Source of the DNA: Beroe forskalii
Taxonomy: Eukaryota > Ctenophora > Nuda > Beroida > Beroidae
Direction: 5' to 3'
Length of the DNA stretch: 64,000 nt
Assembly: GCA_011033025.1 (NCBI GenBank)
Contig: WFMF01000033.1
Location: forward strand, 558,001-622,000
The notes beneath the pieces are model-generated. The model was given only the letters and a program-made list of their open reading frames with translations. It was not told where the DNA came from and did no database searches. Made by a program: the position numbers and the translations under genes. Every line of letters begins with the position of its first letter. The first letter of the stretch is position 1. Below, piece by piece: positions 1-13,900 of this stretch.

Positions 1-98
1 ACCACAGTATTACATGACCAGCATTACCGGGCAGCAGTAGTAGTAGTAGTAGTATTTAAAAGCTCAAATTATCCTGGTAATTAAGTACCTACCTGTAG

Positions 99-1980
99 TA
101 TGACGAATGTGCTTCAGGGAGCTACCAATGCTCGGCAGGACGGTACTTTAACTCTGACCCTGTCCTCTGCGAGGAGTGTCCTCCAGGTGAGTCCTGCACG
201 GTCCTGAAAATAACAACAAACTTAGGGGAGCTATCGGGTGGGAATATAGATTATATGAGTACAACAGATTATATCATACAGTACCAATAGCGGGAATTGG
301 GGATCATGGCTGATGAATACCAAAAATACATAATACAACCAACATACGACCAAGAGGAAAAGCCTCCGGGCTGACCACGTTTCAAAAATCTGGCAGATCT
401 TTTTGCGAACTCAGATGAAGATTTCTGATAAAAATATTTCATCGCAAATAATTATGATTTTGTCGAAGATGAATACAATAATTTAATCAAAATTTCGGAA
501 TTTAAGCCTTATGGTGGCACCTTTTGTTATTTACACCAGCACATAATTCAATTAGAGTTTCACACTTCGGAATTATTTGAAACTAATCAAAAATCCCATT
601 TCTCTAAATTCTCCTCATTATGTATTGTCCCAGGTAAAACATCAGTGGAAGGGTCGACAAGTTGCACCCTTTGTGCTGAAAATACGATCTCAACAGCACC
701 AGGTATTTGTTTACTCACATCGTATTTTTGTAATTACATAAGATTCCTTGTTGACCTTGCAATTTATAACATTTGCAGGAGAATAATTACATCGTAGATG
801 AGTATTCATATCGATAGAATAGCACTTGACTGCTCATAACCCACCTCACACAACTGAAACCCCTCTAACCCCTCCCCAGCGAGCATAGAGTGCACGGCCT
901 GCAATTACCTGGAGTACAGTAGTGAGGACAGGACTTACTGCCGGTCCTGTGCTTCCGGGGACACGGACAACATCAACTGCTTGGGAGGCAGGGGCTATGT
1001 AGACAACCTGGTGGCGGAAACAGTCGGCAATACCGAGCTCAGATCCCCCGACATAGACTTATTCAGCGGTTCTTATGTGCGCAGCACTGGGTCATGGTCC
1101 CTCGACTTGAAGGATGGGGCGAATTATTTCGTTACTTCGATAACTATGGTCTTCTCGGATGGGGAGGTACGGTTATTCGGATTCAACCTTGTTCCATATG
1201 TATGTGCATCTCAAATTCTAAAAACTCGAATCGAGGTTTCAAAAATTAACCTAACAGGCGAATCTAATTTAAGTTTACTAGTTGTTTAGTAGAAGTAAAG
1301 TAACAATGAGACAGTGGTGCACGTTTAATTTTCAGGAGTATCCAGATAGAGTCACGGAAACGTCTCCTGGTTGTGCCAAGAAAGCAAGATCAGGTTACCC
1401 AAGCAACACTCTGGTATTCACGTGCCAAGCAATTCAGGATGCTAGCTCATCCCTGAACTTCGAACTCAGTGACGGCATCAGCCTAAAGAAGTTATTCGTC
1501 TTGGGGGTCTTGTTCAGTAAGTCCTTATAACTCATTGGCATTGCTATCTTTCTGCTTTGCTGTTATCATACCGCCCTTGACGCAACGTATCAAATATTAA
1601 TTGTTATGACCATCTAACACGCAAACACAAAAAGACTACAGTTATTAATTATCTTTTCAAATTCGAGTAAATTATCCCTGCACCTTCGTCCCTATCACTT
1701 CCCTCCCATATGCTCGTCCAATAACACACCCCTTACACTTGTAACCCTGTCCCAGGTGAAGCCCCTACTCCGGAAGGGTACTCCAACACCGGCACGGAGT
1801 TCAGGAGGTGCGAGACAGGGAGTTTCAGCAAGGGAGGGAAGGGAGTGACGTGTCAGCAGTGTCTAGAGAACCAGTACCAGGACAAGAGAGGGCAGTCTGA
1901 GTGTCTGGGGTGCCAGGAGGGCCAATACTCGGCCAAGGGAGCGGCCCAATGCACCGTGTGTGCTTCCACTACTGATAGTC
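99..1980 (+). other. cysteine-rich GCC2/GCC3 (ephrin-receptor-like) repeats of the receptor
   Basis: Exons 99-186, 634-702, 880-1166 and 1756-~1980 encode repeated C-x(n)-G-x-Y/F ... C-x2-C-P/A-x-G units. Examples are CSAGRYF...CEECPPG, then CTLCAENT, then CTACNYL...CRSCASG, and a last pair QQCLENQYQ...CLGCQEGQYS. This pattern is that of GCC2/GCC3 or ephrin-receptor-like extracellular repeats, which are usually stacked and disulfide-bonded. The exon at 1336-1516 between them encodes a non-repeat segment that I do not recognise, with paired cysteines (SPGCAKK, FTCQAI). The repeats place this part of the receptor outside the cell; ligand unknown. Splice phases between 99-186, 634-702, 880-1166 and 1336-1516 are 1, 1 and 0 and all match. 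Confidence 0.7.
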
Positions 1981-4900
1981 CTGCTTGTCAGGGCCTTAGC
2001 AATGCATGTGCACCTTACACTTAGTGCCTTAGATTCATACACAGAAAATATAGATTTTATGATCATAATATCGTATTGCCTGATAGAGAAGAAATTTCGG
2101 TTCATCCGTTTATCACTCATGCATTGGTGGATTTGAATGTAGATCATCACCCATGAATTGGTAAATTTAATTCCCATTCCTCCGTCAGATGCATGTGCAC
2201 AGGATAATGAGAACAATCCCATCTACGGATCACACACCTACAACTGGCCGATAGCATTCGAGGATGACGTGATGGAGCTTCCCTGCGAATACAATGTTTG
2301 AAGTGAAAGTGACTTATTGATCATATTATGGCAACTTCATGACTAAATTCAATTCCAGAAATAGCTTAGTGAATCACAAGTTACAACCCATATATAGCGA
2401 AAAAAACGTCATTTTAGAAGTTTGTACGTATAGAAATTGTCTTAGAATAACGAGAAAGCAACAAAGAAATGTGAAGTGATAAACGGGAAGTATGAATACG
2501 CAGCTACAGATTTCAGTAAATGCAACACCAAAGTAACAGATGAGATAGACGCGATTGCAGAGGTATGTTACGAGGCTAAAGTGTAACCTGGGTACAATTC
2601 CAAGCAATTAATTGAAATTAATTCGTTACAAACGACCAACGTGTGATTCCGTATACAAAGTAAATAAGACATCAATTCGGGACATGATTTTTGAGGAATG
2701 AAAAAACCCGTCTCGGATTAGAAAGATCTTAATTCAAAATATGCCCAAGACCACCACTCTACCAAAATACTACGCCAGGAGACAGTGGAAAACCAGGAAG
2801 AGCAAGTGGAAATGTCAGAGCAAATCAAGGAGATAACGGAAGAGAACTCGGATATCATGAATACAGACAACGTAGAGAAGACAGCCAGCATCATAGACGA
2901 TGTCCTGGACTACCAAACTGATGAACCGCTTCCTGAGGATGTGAGTAAATATATCATGTAACGTGTATAGTTTCACAAAAATGGTAAGGCTGAAAGTAAT
3001 CACCTTTCTGAAAGTAAATGGAAATGTCAAAATTTGAGAGCCCTCATGCAGATCAAATAGAAAATTGACTGGCAAGACTCACTTCATCATGTGCAAGTTT
3101 AAGGAAAATATTTTCTGATGTAGAAAAGTGAAAAGCTCTGTAATAAACATCGATTATTCAGGTAAAAGAGAATGTGCTGAAAACAGTGGACTCAGTGCAT
3201 CATTCAACTAAATCTGAAGAACTACAACAAGGAAACGCAGCTTCTGAGTATGAATACGATTTCCTAGTACTAGTAGATACTAGATTTTGATTTGATCATA
3301 AATTGTTTGATTTCGCCATTTCCCAAATAGTCTTCAAGTCTTCACAGTATTGGAGTGCAGACTGCCATTCTACAGATCCCCACAACACTTCTACCCAGGA
3401 TGAGGGAGTCAGTGAAGAAGTTGTCGGACAGAATGTCTGACGCCGACACCTCCGAGTACATCACGGAGCCGACTATTGGGGTGGCAGTGGTGGAGCCTAA
3501 TGCTAACTCCTCCGACACTGCGTTTAGTATCGTTGGGGATGCCACCGACTTCTCCAAGACGAGGAGTGTGTCGGCCGAGGGGGCAGATACAACCAATCGA
3601 CCTGTCATCTTTTCTGTGAGTCACTGAGTAATGCATTTATAGATTCATAAAACGTAGAAGAAATGTTCCGTCTTCTATCGAACAAGAAAGATCTGGGGTA
3701 TCTTTAAATACTTCCATAATAGCACCTATCAGTGGAGACAGGACTAATTTCAACTAAAACCTAAGAGGTAAGAGGGGGACTTTACACCAGTGCCATGTTC
3801 AGGTGAAGGTCCCGGCTGAACCCGGACAATCGAGCAGTGACAGCTATCCTCTACGACACCACCAAGTTCTACCCAGACAATGAGACAGTCACGGAGGTAG
3901 AGTCTGTCTTTGCAGCTCAGTTCACCGGCTCCTCCTCAAAGAATAGTGTGAGTGGCTCAAGTCGAATGAGAATTATCTTCTTGATCTCATCTCAACAAAT
4001 GCCAATCTCACTGTGAGATTGGCATTTGTTGAAATAAGATCAAGAAGATAATAAGCTTAACCGATTCATTTGAATACTAATAATATGTCAACATGTTGAT
4101 CTTGTCAATTAAATTTGTGAACTGTAAAGTGATCTATATCTAAGTATCTACAGTCTTCAAATTTTCAGGACATCACAAAGATTGTCTCCATGGTAACAGA
4201 TGTCAGCTATTCAAAGACCGACGAGAGGGTAGACTTTGCTGATAATAAGAACATCGAACTCAAATATGCTGTCAAGGAGGGTATTCAGTATTCACATGGG
4301 GTTTCATGGTTTTAGGTTACTTATCATCCCTCACTCTGTTATATGCTGCAAAACCAGCTCACTTTTCGAATGGCTCATCAATAAATCTTATCAAATATCA
4401 GCGGGGTCCTGTTTTCTCGCGGGCAGATTAGGCATCTAAGATCTGATAGTGATTTTGGGACACTGAGGTTTAAAAAAAATAAAAGTAATAAAAAATAAAA
4501 ATATTTAAAAAAAATCTCAATACTCACTTGATAAGGGCCCAAACAACCTATTACCCGCCCAACACAAAAACCATCTCCCAAACCAGACCTAACCTATATG
4601 ACCCTCCCCTCCCTCTCACTACCCATTACCCACCCGGCCCACTAACCGCCCCCACCCAGGAGGAGACCCCTAACGTGTACTACAAGATGCACCTGACCTA
4701 CGAGTACGAGTGTGTGTACTACGACACCGAAACCAGCACGTGGGTCAGAGGCGAGAAGTCAGGTAAATAACCAACCCTACAACATCACATTGACTTGGGT
4801 CAGGAAATGATCCCTTAATTCCTGTTTAATTCCTGTGGGTCAGAGGCGCGCAATCAGGTAAATTACCAACCCTGCAACATCGCATTGACTGACGCAAACT

Positions 4901-7900
4901 GGCTTTGCTTTGACCTTCAAGAGGGCACCGATATCTAGATTCATGTCAAGCCTTCAAGCAAGGCAGCTAGATTCTAGTCTTACTTCTTTCATTGATCAAT
5001 GATCAGTCTGTGCAAACCAGATTGGTTGAACATACCCAACGTGCAAAATACCACACTATCTTTTCAGCTATTCGATTCATTCAAGTATGTAGTCCTTGCA
5101 GCATGGCATCCTAATGAGCTAAAGGAAGTTTGTGTCTCAGGTTGTAAGACGATTGTGGACGTGAAAAAGAACGGAGAGAACATAGTGACATGTCAGTGTG
5201 ATCACATGACCAGCTTTGCTGTGCTTATGGTAAGCATGCATTTTCAATTATACATACAAATTTATAGTGAAACCATACATTATACTAACCATACAAAGAA
5301 TGTACCATCAGCCTCAGACCTATAGTTGTTTTTTTGATAATTGAACTTTAATTAAGTGTAAAATAGCCTGAAATATTTCGGCACATTTTCAATGCGGAAT
5401 GCAATCTTGAACTCGAATATTAAGTAGGTAATTACATGCAACTGCTTATGACAAAGTAATATTCCAGCACGGATTCTATACTATCTCTTGATAAACCATA
5501 CATTATACTAACCATAAAAATAATGCAATGAATTTACCATAAACACTTCTAATCAACTCCCTCCGCAGTCGTTTGGCAGTGATTACGACCCAATAGAGGA
5601 GATAATATCACAGATACTGCTAGCCATCAGTCTCGGGTGCCTCTTCTGTACCATCGTGGCGTACCTTCCAGCCAAGTTAGTAATCGCATCCAGGTGGGAC
5701 TTGAGAAGTGAGTCAATTGGCATGAAGTGATCACCACAATATAAAACTTAATTGAGAAAATAAAATAGGTCTGTCACTCGAAACCAGCGCCAGCTTATGA
5801 CTTCACCACTCCTCAGGGATCTCCTGAAGACGCGGACAGTTCGTCTGAACCTGCTGCTGGTGACGTCACTGATCTTCGCTATTATTATCTTCTACTTCAT
5901 GGAGGTGGTTGTTTCAACGAACATCCAGGACGGAAATGTGCCTTCAGACACTGACACACCCTCCGTACAATGCATCATTGTAAGTACACTCCTTACTTCT
6001 TTAGTCCTTTACCTGGCCACAGGCCAAAATAAAAAATAGCCCGATTTATTTGGCTATTGCCAATTCTTGCAGACGTTTAATGATAACCACATAATTGTGT
6101 ACACAGTGTGTTTCTGTTTCACTAACGACCTTGAATGGCCATATGAAAGTTACTATAATCACTCACCAACATCAACATCAAAGTTATATTATTAACAAAT
6201 TAGAGGGCTCTGGATTAGCCGTACTTCTTGATTATACACACTATAGTTTGAGGATCTAAATTGTGAAATGCTTCATCAGCAGCAAAATGTCTGAACATAC
6301 ACCAGTCCTGATTATGCAATGATAATTAACACAATTAACCGTTAATCTAATGCCAAGCACGGTATGACGAGCTGCATATATAGGGCTCTCTACCGGCTAG
6401 TCGGCTACCCGTGTCTCAACTCTGAGCTATGTATCCTGATCGTTTCCAGTCTAACTTCTAAACGTTCTAAACTTTTGTGAAGGAATTACACTTGCTTCAA
6501 TTTTTCGCAGGTACCCCAAATATTCCCCTAGAACATCACCTCACTACTGCAGGTTGCCTTCCTGATGAACTACCTGTGGCTGTGTCAGATGGGGTGGATG
6601 GTATGTGAGGCTGTGGTCATGTACCGGGCACTGGTCAGCTGCGTCGTCAACTCCCACATACACAGATACATGCTCAAGTTCAACCTGGCCTGCTGGGGTG
6701 AGTTAGATCTCTTGACTCTTTCTTCAGCCATTTGATCTGATTGTTGACTGTTAAAGGTTTGGGATACACCCATTCATCAACGAATAATTAGATGGCACAA
6801 TAGTTTAGCAATTCTGTAAATATTTAATGGTTTGAGTTACTTAGTCTATTCTTGCACATAACTTCTTGCTAAGCTTAGCTTTCTGCGGCGGTCCTAGTTA
6901 TAACCCTGTTCTTGCATTTGAAAATACGCTGTTTTTCTCCAGTTAACTGATCTGACCATCAAGGTTCACAACAGCCCAACTATAGAATTAATGATTCACA
7001 ACAGCAGTCAGCAGTTCTTGTGACGTTTTTATTAGGGCGTTCGGAAATGATTGTCACTACAGGCATAAAATGAAAAATATGACCAAATATGTCAAAATTT
7101 CGACATATTCGAGTACAAGGGTCTCTACCAGACTGAATTGCAAATTTTCAGTGTTAACGAAGATTTTTGAGTGGGTCATCTAGCTGGTTTTTTGATTGCT
7201 TTCAGGTGCTCCGCTGTATGGCGAATTCTACATCTTCTAGGCCATGTTTTTATGGTCCGATTTCACTATTCAGGACATATTCAGGGCGTTCAGGTCCAAA
7301 ACTAAAGAATAGGATGATTGGTTGACATTCGGGGCAAATTTATGTACAATTTAACCGTGTATGATTGATAAAGATTGGAGCTAAATGTGGCAAATTTAAC
7401 AGCTCAGTAACCGATAATGCAGTACACATCTTGCACACAAGTTTCTGAAATTAAGACAATAACTCAAAATCTTAAAAATGGTTGTCCCGTGTACGGAAAG
7501 GTCTGAAGTAATAGCCTAACACGATAACCGAACGTATCGAGTTATTTAAATGTTATATTTCTGGGTAATTGTCAGAGCAAAAGTTGCAATTGCCCTATCT
7601 GGAGCATATCCTTTTTGAGGTTAAAGCACCCCTTAAGATTATTTCAACTCGACGAAAAACAGTTCATTTGTTCCAGTAAGCATCCACGTGTGCTGCAACA
7701 TCCTCATTTTGATTATCTCACACTTCCTGGGTCCGTTGATAGCGTGTTTTCTTTGATAACGAAATTTGTGGTCAGTTTCGTACAGCGGAGCAAAAAATTA
7801 GAAATTTGAATCCGCCGTAGAATGGGCTAAGAAAATTTAGTTATCGGTAAAACACGATTATCTTAATCCAAAAATGTCTGAAAAAAACGAATATCGCATC

Positions 7901-10900
7901 AAAAAGTCACTTCCGCGGCAGCCGTTTCTCCAGGAAATTGCAAGTGACAATCTTTTCCGAACGCACTATTATAATTCTCCACTGGTTTAGTGGTTTTCAT
8001 ATCTAATTTTTAAAATTTTGGTTTGAACTCTCTAAGACTTCAGAACTCAGAAGACCTAATATGCATATAAATTAAACTTTAGTCGAGAACGTTTAAGCTT
8101 AAGAGATAAAGATGCTTTCGATGGCTATCAAACTTCACTCGATCTGCAGCAAAAACGTTTAATTGCCATGTCACCTATATGATTACACACGATATCATTT
8201 AACAGACCATGCATGGACGCCTTATTATATGAGTTCCGGAACTAATCAAAAACGACGGCTAAGTCATCAGTTTCAATAATTAAGGCATTTGATATTCTGA
8301 TGATTTGAATTGTCAACATTGTCAAGTCTACAGTTTACTGCACCTTTCAGATTGATAAACTGTATCGATTATGACGCATTTAATGGCCACATACAGCAAA
8401 GGTAGACAGTTCAATCGGATCTCACAGTTTTTGTGATTTTGTAGCTTAAGTCCTTTTAGTGTGCACTGTGCCGTGCATCATAACCCGATAACCACATATC
8501 AGCTATACCAGGATAGGAAACCAGGATTGCAATTCATTGCTTACGAGAGCCCCATAAAAACCATGTAGTATACTGTACCTGGGTAATTATCCCACATTAG
8601 ACGCTAGCGAGACTGCGAGAGTGTTTAAGCTCGGCGTATAACATAGTTAAAGGGATTAGATCTTATACAAGAACCACTAATATACAGTTCTGAGGGAACA
8701 CACTTAACTTATTTTTATTGTTTACTTAATATTTCCTATCTTTATGATAATAGTTATGTTCAGTCACCAGAGTGTATGAAATGCGAGCGTTCAGGTCGCG
8801 TTCTTCCATTCATGTGCTCCTTTTCTTGTGGGATCCATTGCTCTTAGTCTCATTTAATCCCACAACTATTTAACAATAGCACTACGTAAGTGCTTTTAAA
8901 CAGTGTCAGTGGTGAGGGTTTAAGTAAGCTCTCAGTAACATTATCTATCAGTTTCTTTGTCAGCTGTTATCAGCACGTCAATGCGAACGTCAATCTTCCA
9001 GGCATACTCAGATAGTAGAATTAGAAATGTGGTGCCGAAATAGTGCTGATTGAAGTCAATAGCAATTCGGAATTCCCCCTTTTCAAATCTTTCCGCTCGG
9101 CTTTCAAGTTCTTATAGCTGTGAGCTTATTCTTGCTTTCATCAAATCCAGCCGGTTTGCATTTTTACTGCCTGTAATTTTGAATGCTTGGTATTTGTTCT
9201 TAGTGCTCTAAGCACGTATAAATAGCGCAAATACCATTCAATGGACATGATATTATGTAGTGTAAACTGATCTAGTCGCTCCAAACGTTTGTTATCAATT
9301 GTTATGACTTTACGGTTTTGTAATGATCAATCCATATTATGGTTTTTGAAGCATGTTCAAAAGTTACGCTGTGTGCATTGCTGTATTGGTAACACTGATT
9401 CTCCTTACAATCATCTTGCTGTCCTATTTCTTCAGTCAGGTACAATTCCACCAGAGTTTAGGCAATAGGCATTAATTACAGTATTACCTTCTTAACTTTT
9501 AGCTTATGAGGCGAATAGCCAATTTTAAATTGCAACGCGGTACCTAATAAACATATTGTATTTAACCAATACCATTTCACCGAAATACCACAAACCAAAT
9601 CTCGTGGTTTTGGCCCATCTAATGTGTTTGGCTCATGGTTAAATAGTGTATAATTAATCGTGTATCATTAATCGTGTCAATAAACAATTCGGCCTGCGGC
9701 CTCATTTTTAATTGCACTGATTAATGCATACAATCCGGATGATAAACCCTTTATTAATCAACATCGTTACATCGACCAAAAGCACATCATTTAATTCATG
9801 GTTACATATTACATGCTAAATGGCCGATAGGCTATCATGAATGTACCGCTAATTGCAATTTCTCTCAATTAACAATAACATTGCAATAATGCAACACAGG
9901 TTTTGTTTGAATAATTTTCAAATAATTTCAGGAATTCCACTGATATTTCCCATAATTGGAGTGAGTTGGGGTAAAGAAGATTTCGCAAATCCCAAAACGT
10001 ACGTATCACTTGCTGGTATTTATAAAATTGCTGATTTTCTCTTTCAGTGAAATCTTTGCCAGCTCTTTGAAGCTTTTCAATTTGAAGCATCAATAATATT
10101 TTCACTCCTTGTTTCTGATTGTCAGCAATGACCATTGAACTGCAATTGAAGTTAAAGCAAATTACCAGAGGAATTCTTTCAGGTGTTTTCTTCGTGAAAA
10201 GTACGGCTACGCTACGTTTTACGGTCCTGTGGTGGTGTGCATCGCCTTCAACATCTTCATCTTCATACGAGTAGCGTGGTCGATAGGCCGCAACCAGAAC
10301 ATGGGGACCAAGGTTCCAGTGAGCGACATGGAGCGAAGGAAAGTGAGTAACCTACGAGCTTACGATTAAACTTTATCAAGCTTAGAATTAGGTTTAGAAT
10401 CAACAGATGGAAATGACCTCATGTTTGGTCAAAGACAAATAAATCGACACCAGTTCCCCCAATGAATTGTCCAGTGCGTCCATTATAGCTCTTGCCCACT
10501 ATCTGTATTTTCTTCACTTCCCATTACAGATTTTTTGTAAACATTGACAAAACTAGCATAGCAGATAGCTGAAAACTGCTGTTGAATCATTGATATTTTT
10601 TCTGTTTCATCATATTTTCTTCATATATCTTTTAAATCTCTCTTCATTTGTCAAACTTTGGAATTTTTACGATCAAAGAGAGATTCGATAACTAATTTAT
10701 TCTCTTTTAACGCAAAGTGCCGCTGAAGAATGATTGACAATGGTGTTCATTACTGACTGCCAGTAAATAACACCATTGTTTACCTTTTATCAGTACCTCA
10801 CACTACCACCGAGTGAATTTAAGAACTTAACAGAAGAAATTCTAGTTAATTAAGCCATACAACTCATCTACGATCACCCGATCCATGGTATCTACCTTAA

Positions 10901-13900
10901 ACACATTCTTCTCTTCTTCAGAAACAATTCAAGTTCGCGGTAACTGTCATGAGTCTCCTCGGGGTCGCATGGATCTTTGGTTTCTTCCTGATTCTGGAGG
11001 AAACCAACTCCATCTGGCTACGATACCTCTTCATCATCTTCAATTCAACTCAGGTAAGGTGCAGGGGTTATGTCTTTCGACAATTCTACGTCTTGTAGGA
11101 CGAGAATTATTCAAACAAAGAGGAAACATTTACAGTTCTATTGCTCACCAAAAACAGTCAGTCATTGATAAACTCAAGGGCGTAGCCAAGTGGCGATCAT
11201 AAATGCTGAAAAATTCCAGATGTCTTCAACTCTTATCAAACACAATCCTGCAGGGTATTTTCATCTTTATCTTGTACGTTGTGTGCAATGACAACCTAAA
11301 GAAGATCTGGAAGAAGCTACTGGGTATGTCAGGGTCAGACGACAAACCGTCCCACTCCAGTGTCCCTTATTCCAAGTCTAAAGGTGACCAATGTATACGC
11401 TGATCTATCTTTTTAGAGGGTGATCTTATAAGCTTACATTTTGTTCACAAAAATACTAAAGCTTCAATTTTTCACAAAAATACTAAAGCATTGCCAAAAC
11501 GCATACAATATAGATAGCACTGGAAATCAAACTGGAGTTATTTTCTCGACCCAATGCCAACTGGTCATATCTAGACACCTGAACACGATTAATAGGCAGA
11601 AACCATGAAATAGTTGCATTTATTTTATTAGCACTCCACAGCTTGCATATTAACCCTCGAGTTTGGAAAGTTTTTATTGTGGATTATGTTTAGCACTGGC
11701 CCCAAATGATGACCAATGAAGGTACACACTTGTATTTCTACACACGGTATACCTGGGAGTGTGCTCATACCTGTGTCCTGATTAGGGGCCAATGTGTACT
11801 CGGATGGGACAAGTAGAGAGGATCACTCCAGTAAAGGGGGTAACTATAAACTCTGATTCTCATCTCTCATACCTAATCAGGATGCTACTTACCGCCATGC
11901 TGCGTGGGTTTATCTTTTAACTGCTTCTCTTTATTATCTTTTTTTCTAGTTATAGTAGTGAGTGAATAGTATGACTTTTCAAATAATAGGTATAAACTTT
12001 ACGAGAACCCTTCTCTCATGCTCTCAGCTCTGTGCATAAAAGGCTGATAGTTAATTTAGGTTACATAAAATTTAATGGTTAATTCAGGTTAAAAGTAATA
12101 TATTATTGCTGGAATAGATCTATTCAAGCATTCAGCAAATAAAATTCAATAACATGACATCACAATAGCTCAATAAGCATCGCTAGGTACATAATACTAT
12201 TATCATAGAGTACAGAGGATCCATTGACGTTTAGCATTCACTTGAAATCACAATAGCTCAATAAGCATCACTAGAGACATGATGCAGTCAGTAAGATGCA
12301 GGCTCAGACCAGTGTGGTATAATGTGATTCCAGCTTTAAACAGCGACTTAAAAAATGTGACCTGAGGTCATAGGGTCCCAATAGTAACAATAAGTGTAGC
12401 ACCTGGTCATTAGTAAAAAATATTATGTCTTTTGCAGTGACATGGCTCATAAAATTCTGCGAAATATTGATTATTGATACTTAGTAAATATTAATACAGT
12501 TAAGCAATAAATGTGATTTGAGAGACATTGAAAACGTTCATCAGAATACAAAACTAACCATTAACCAAGGCATTTTGCTTTATTTTCGGAATCCATGCAT
12601 ACACTAAAACTCGAAACGCAATTTTTAGCCAATCACAGAATGATGATTATGTTAACAAGTGCCTGAATAAAGTTTCCTATACATGAATCTGTAGTGAAAT
12701 TTTCAAAACTGAGACAAATTCCTGAGACATATTTGAGACGTATCTGAATTTTTAAAAAAAATTATGTTGTGATGAACTTGAAGAACTCAAGTATGTTTGT
12801 GTCTCAGGCGGTGTGTCACTGGTGACAGCTTCCACCGAACTGTGTGATGCGTGATGATGCCGACTTCCAACAAGAGAGAGTGTGTGTGATCAGTGTGAGT
12901 GCGTGATTTAGTGTGATAAATATCTACTTATTGTGCGGGGAGTGTATGTTCCTAATAAGGGTTGGAGAAAATCAGAAAATTAGTTAATCAAACCTTTTAT
13001 TTAGGAACAAACCACAAGCTCTTTTGCAGTGATCCAGGCCAGTAAAATCTTCAAATGAATGGGGCCAGGGTGTATAATTGATCTTTTACATTCTAACTTT
13101 CTAGGGCTAAGAAGATTTCTATCATCAAATAAAAGAATGATAAATAATCTAAATTTCCTCACTGTAGGCATTAGGACTGCCTATCACATCTTAAAATATA
13201 TCTAGAACTGCAGTAGTGCATGAAATGAAAGCTATTCCACGAAAGAATTCCACAGTTTCACCTTGCATATTGTTATGTGCGTTTTCGAATGGTTCAGTAA
13301 CTTTGTCATTAATTTAAACTTAAACTATCATTTCTGAAGAATGTGGTGAAAATTATGAAACACAACTATATTATGGCTGCAGGCTGCAGTTCATGAATAG
13401 TCTGTATGTGGGTAAGAATTGATAATGGATCACAATCTCTAAAATGCTTTTCTTTAGAAAATGCATTATTTCTTTTTATTATGATGCTTTTCTTTACATT
13501 ATATTGTAACCAATCTTCGGCTGACAAAAAGCTAGAAACTTTAGCTTATCTACCAGTTTCCTGCGATCAGTGACACACGATCAAAACTTGTCGCTTTGAA
13601 ATCTTCTGACTTCTTGCCGCTTTGAGAACTATTTGCCGCTTGGATAACTATTAAGTATTAAGTATAGCCGCTTCATGGCAACTTCTAGCCGCTTTACTGC
13701 AAGCGCAATAGAACATTGCTAAGCAACAAGCAACTTTTTGACCACCATCTTGCAATAGGTATCGTATAATTACATACTTGCATACTTGGATGCTTTGAGC
13801 CACGAGTGAACATGGATCGATCGAAAGATCCGTCGAAAGAATGCGCAAATTACAATGCGCGCGCAATGCTGTAATTAGCTTTTCATTTTTTCATTTAATT

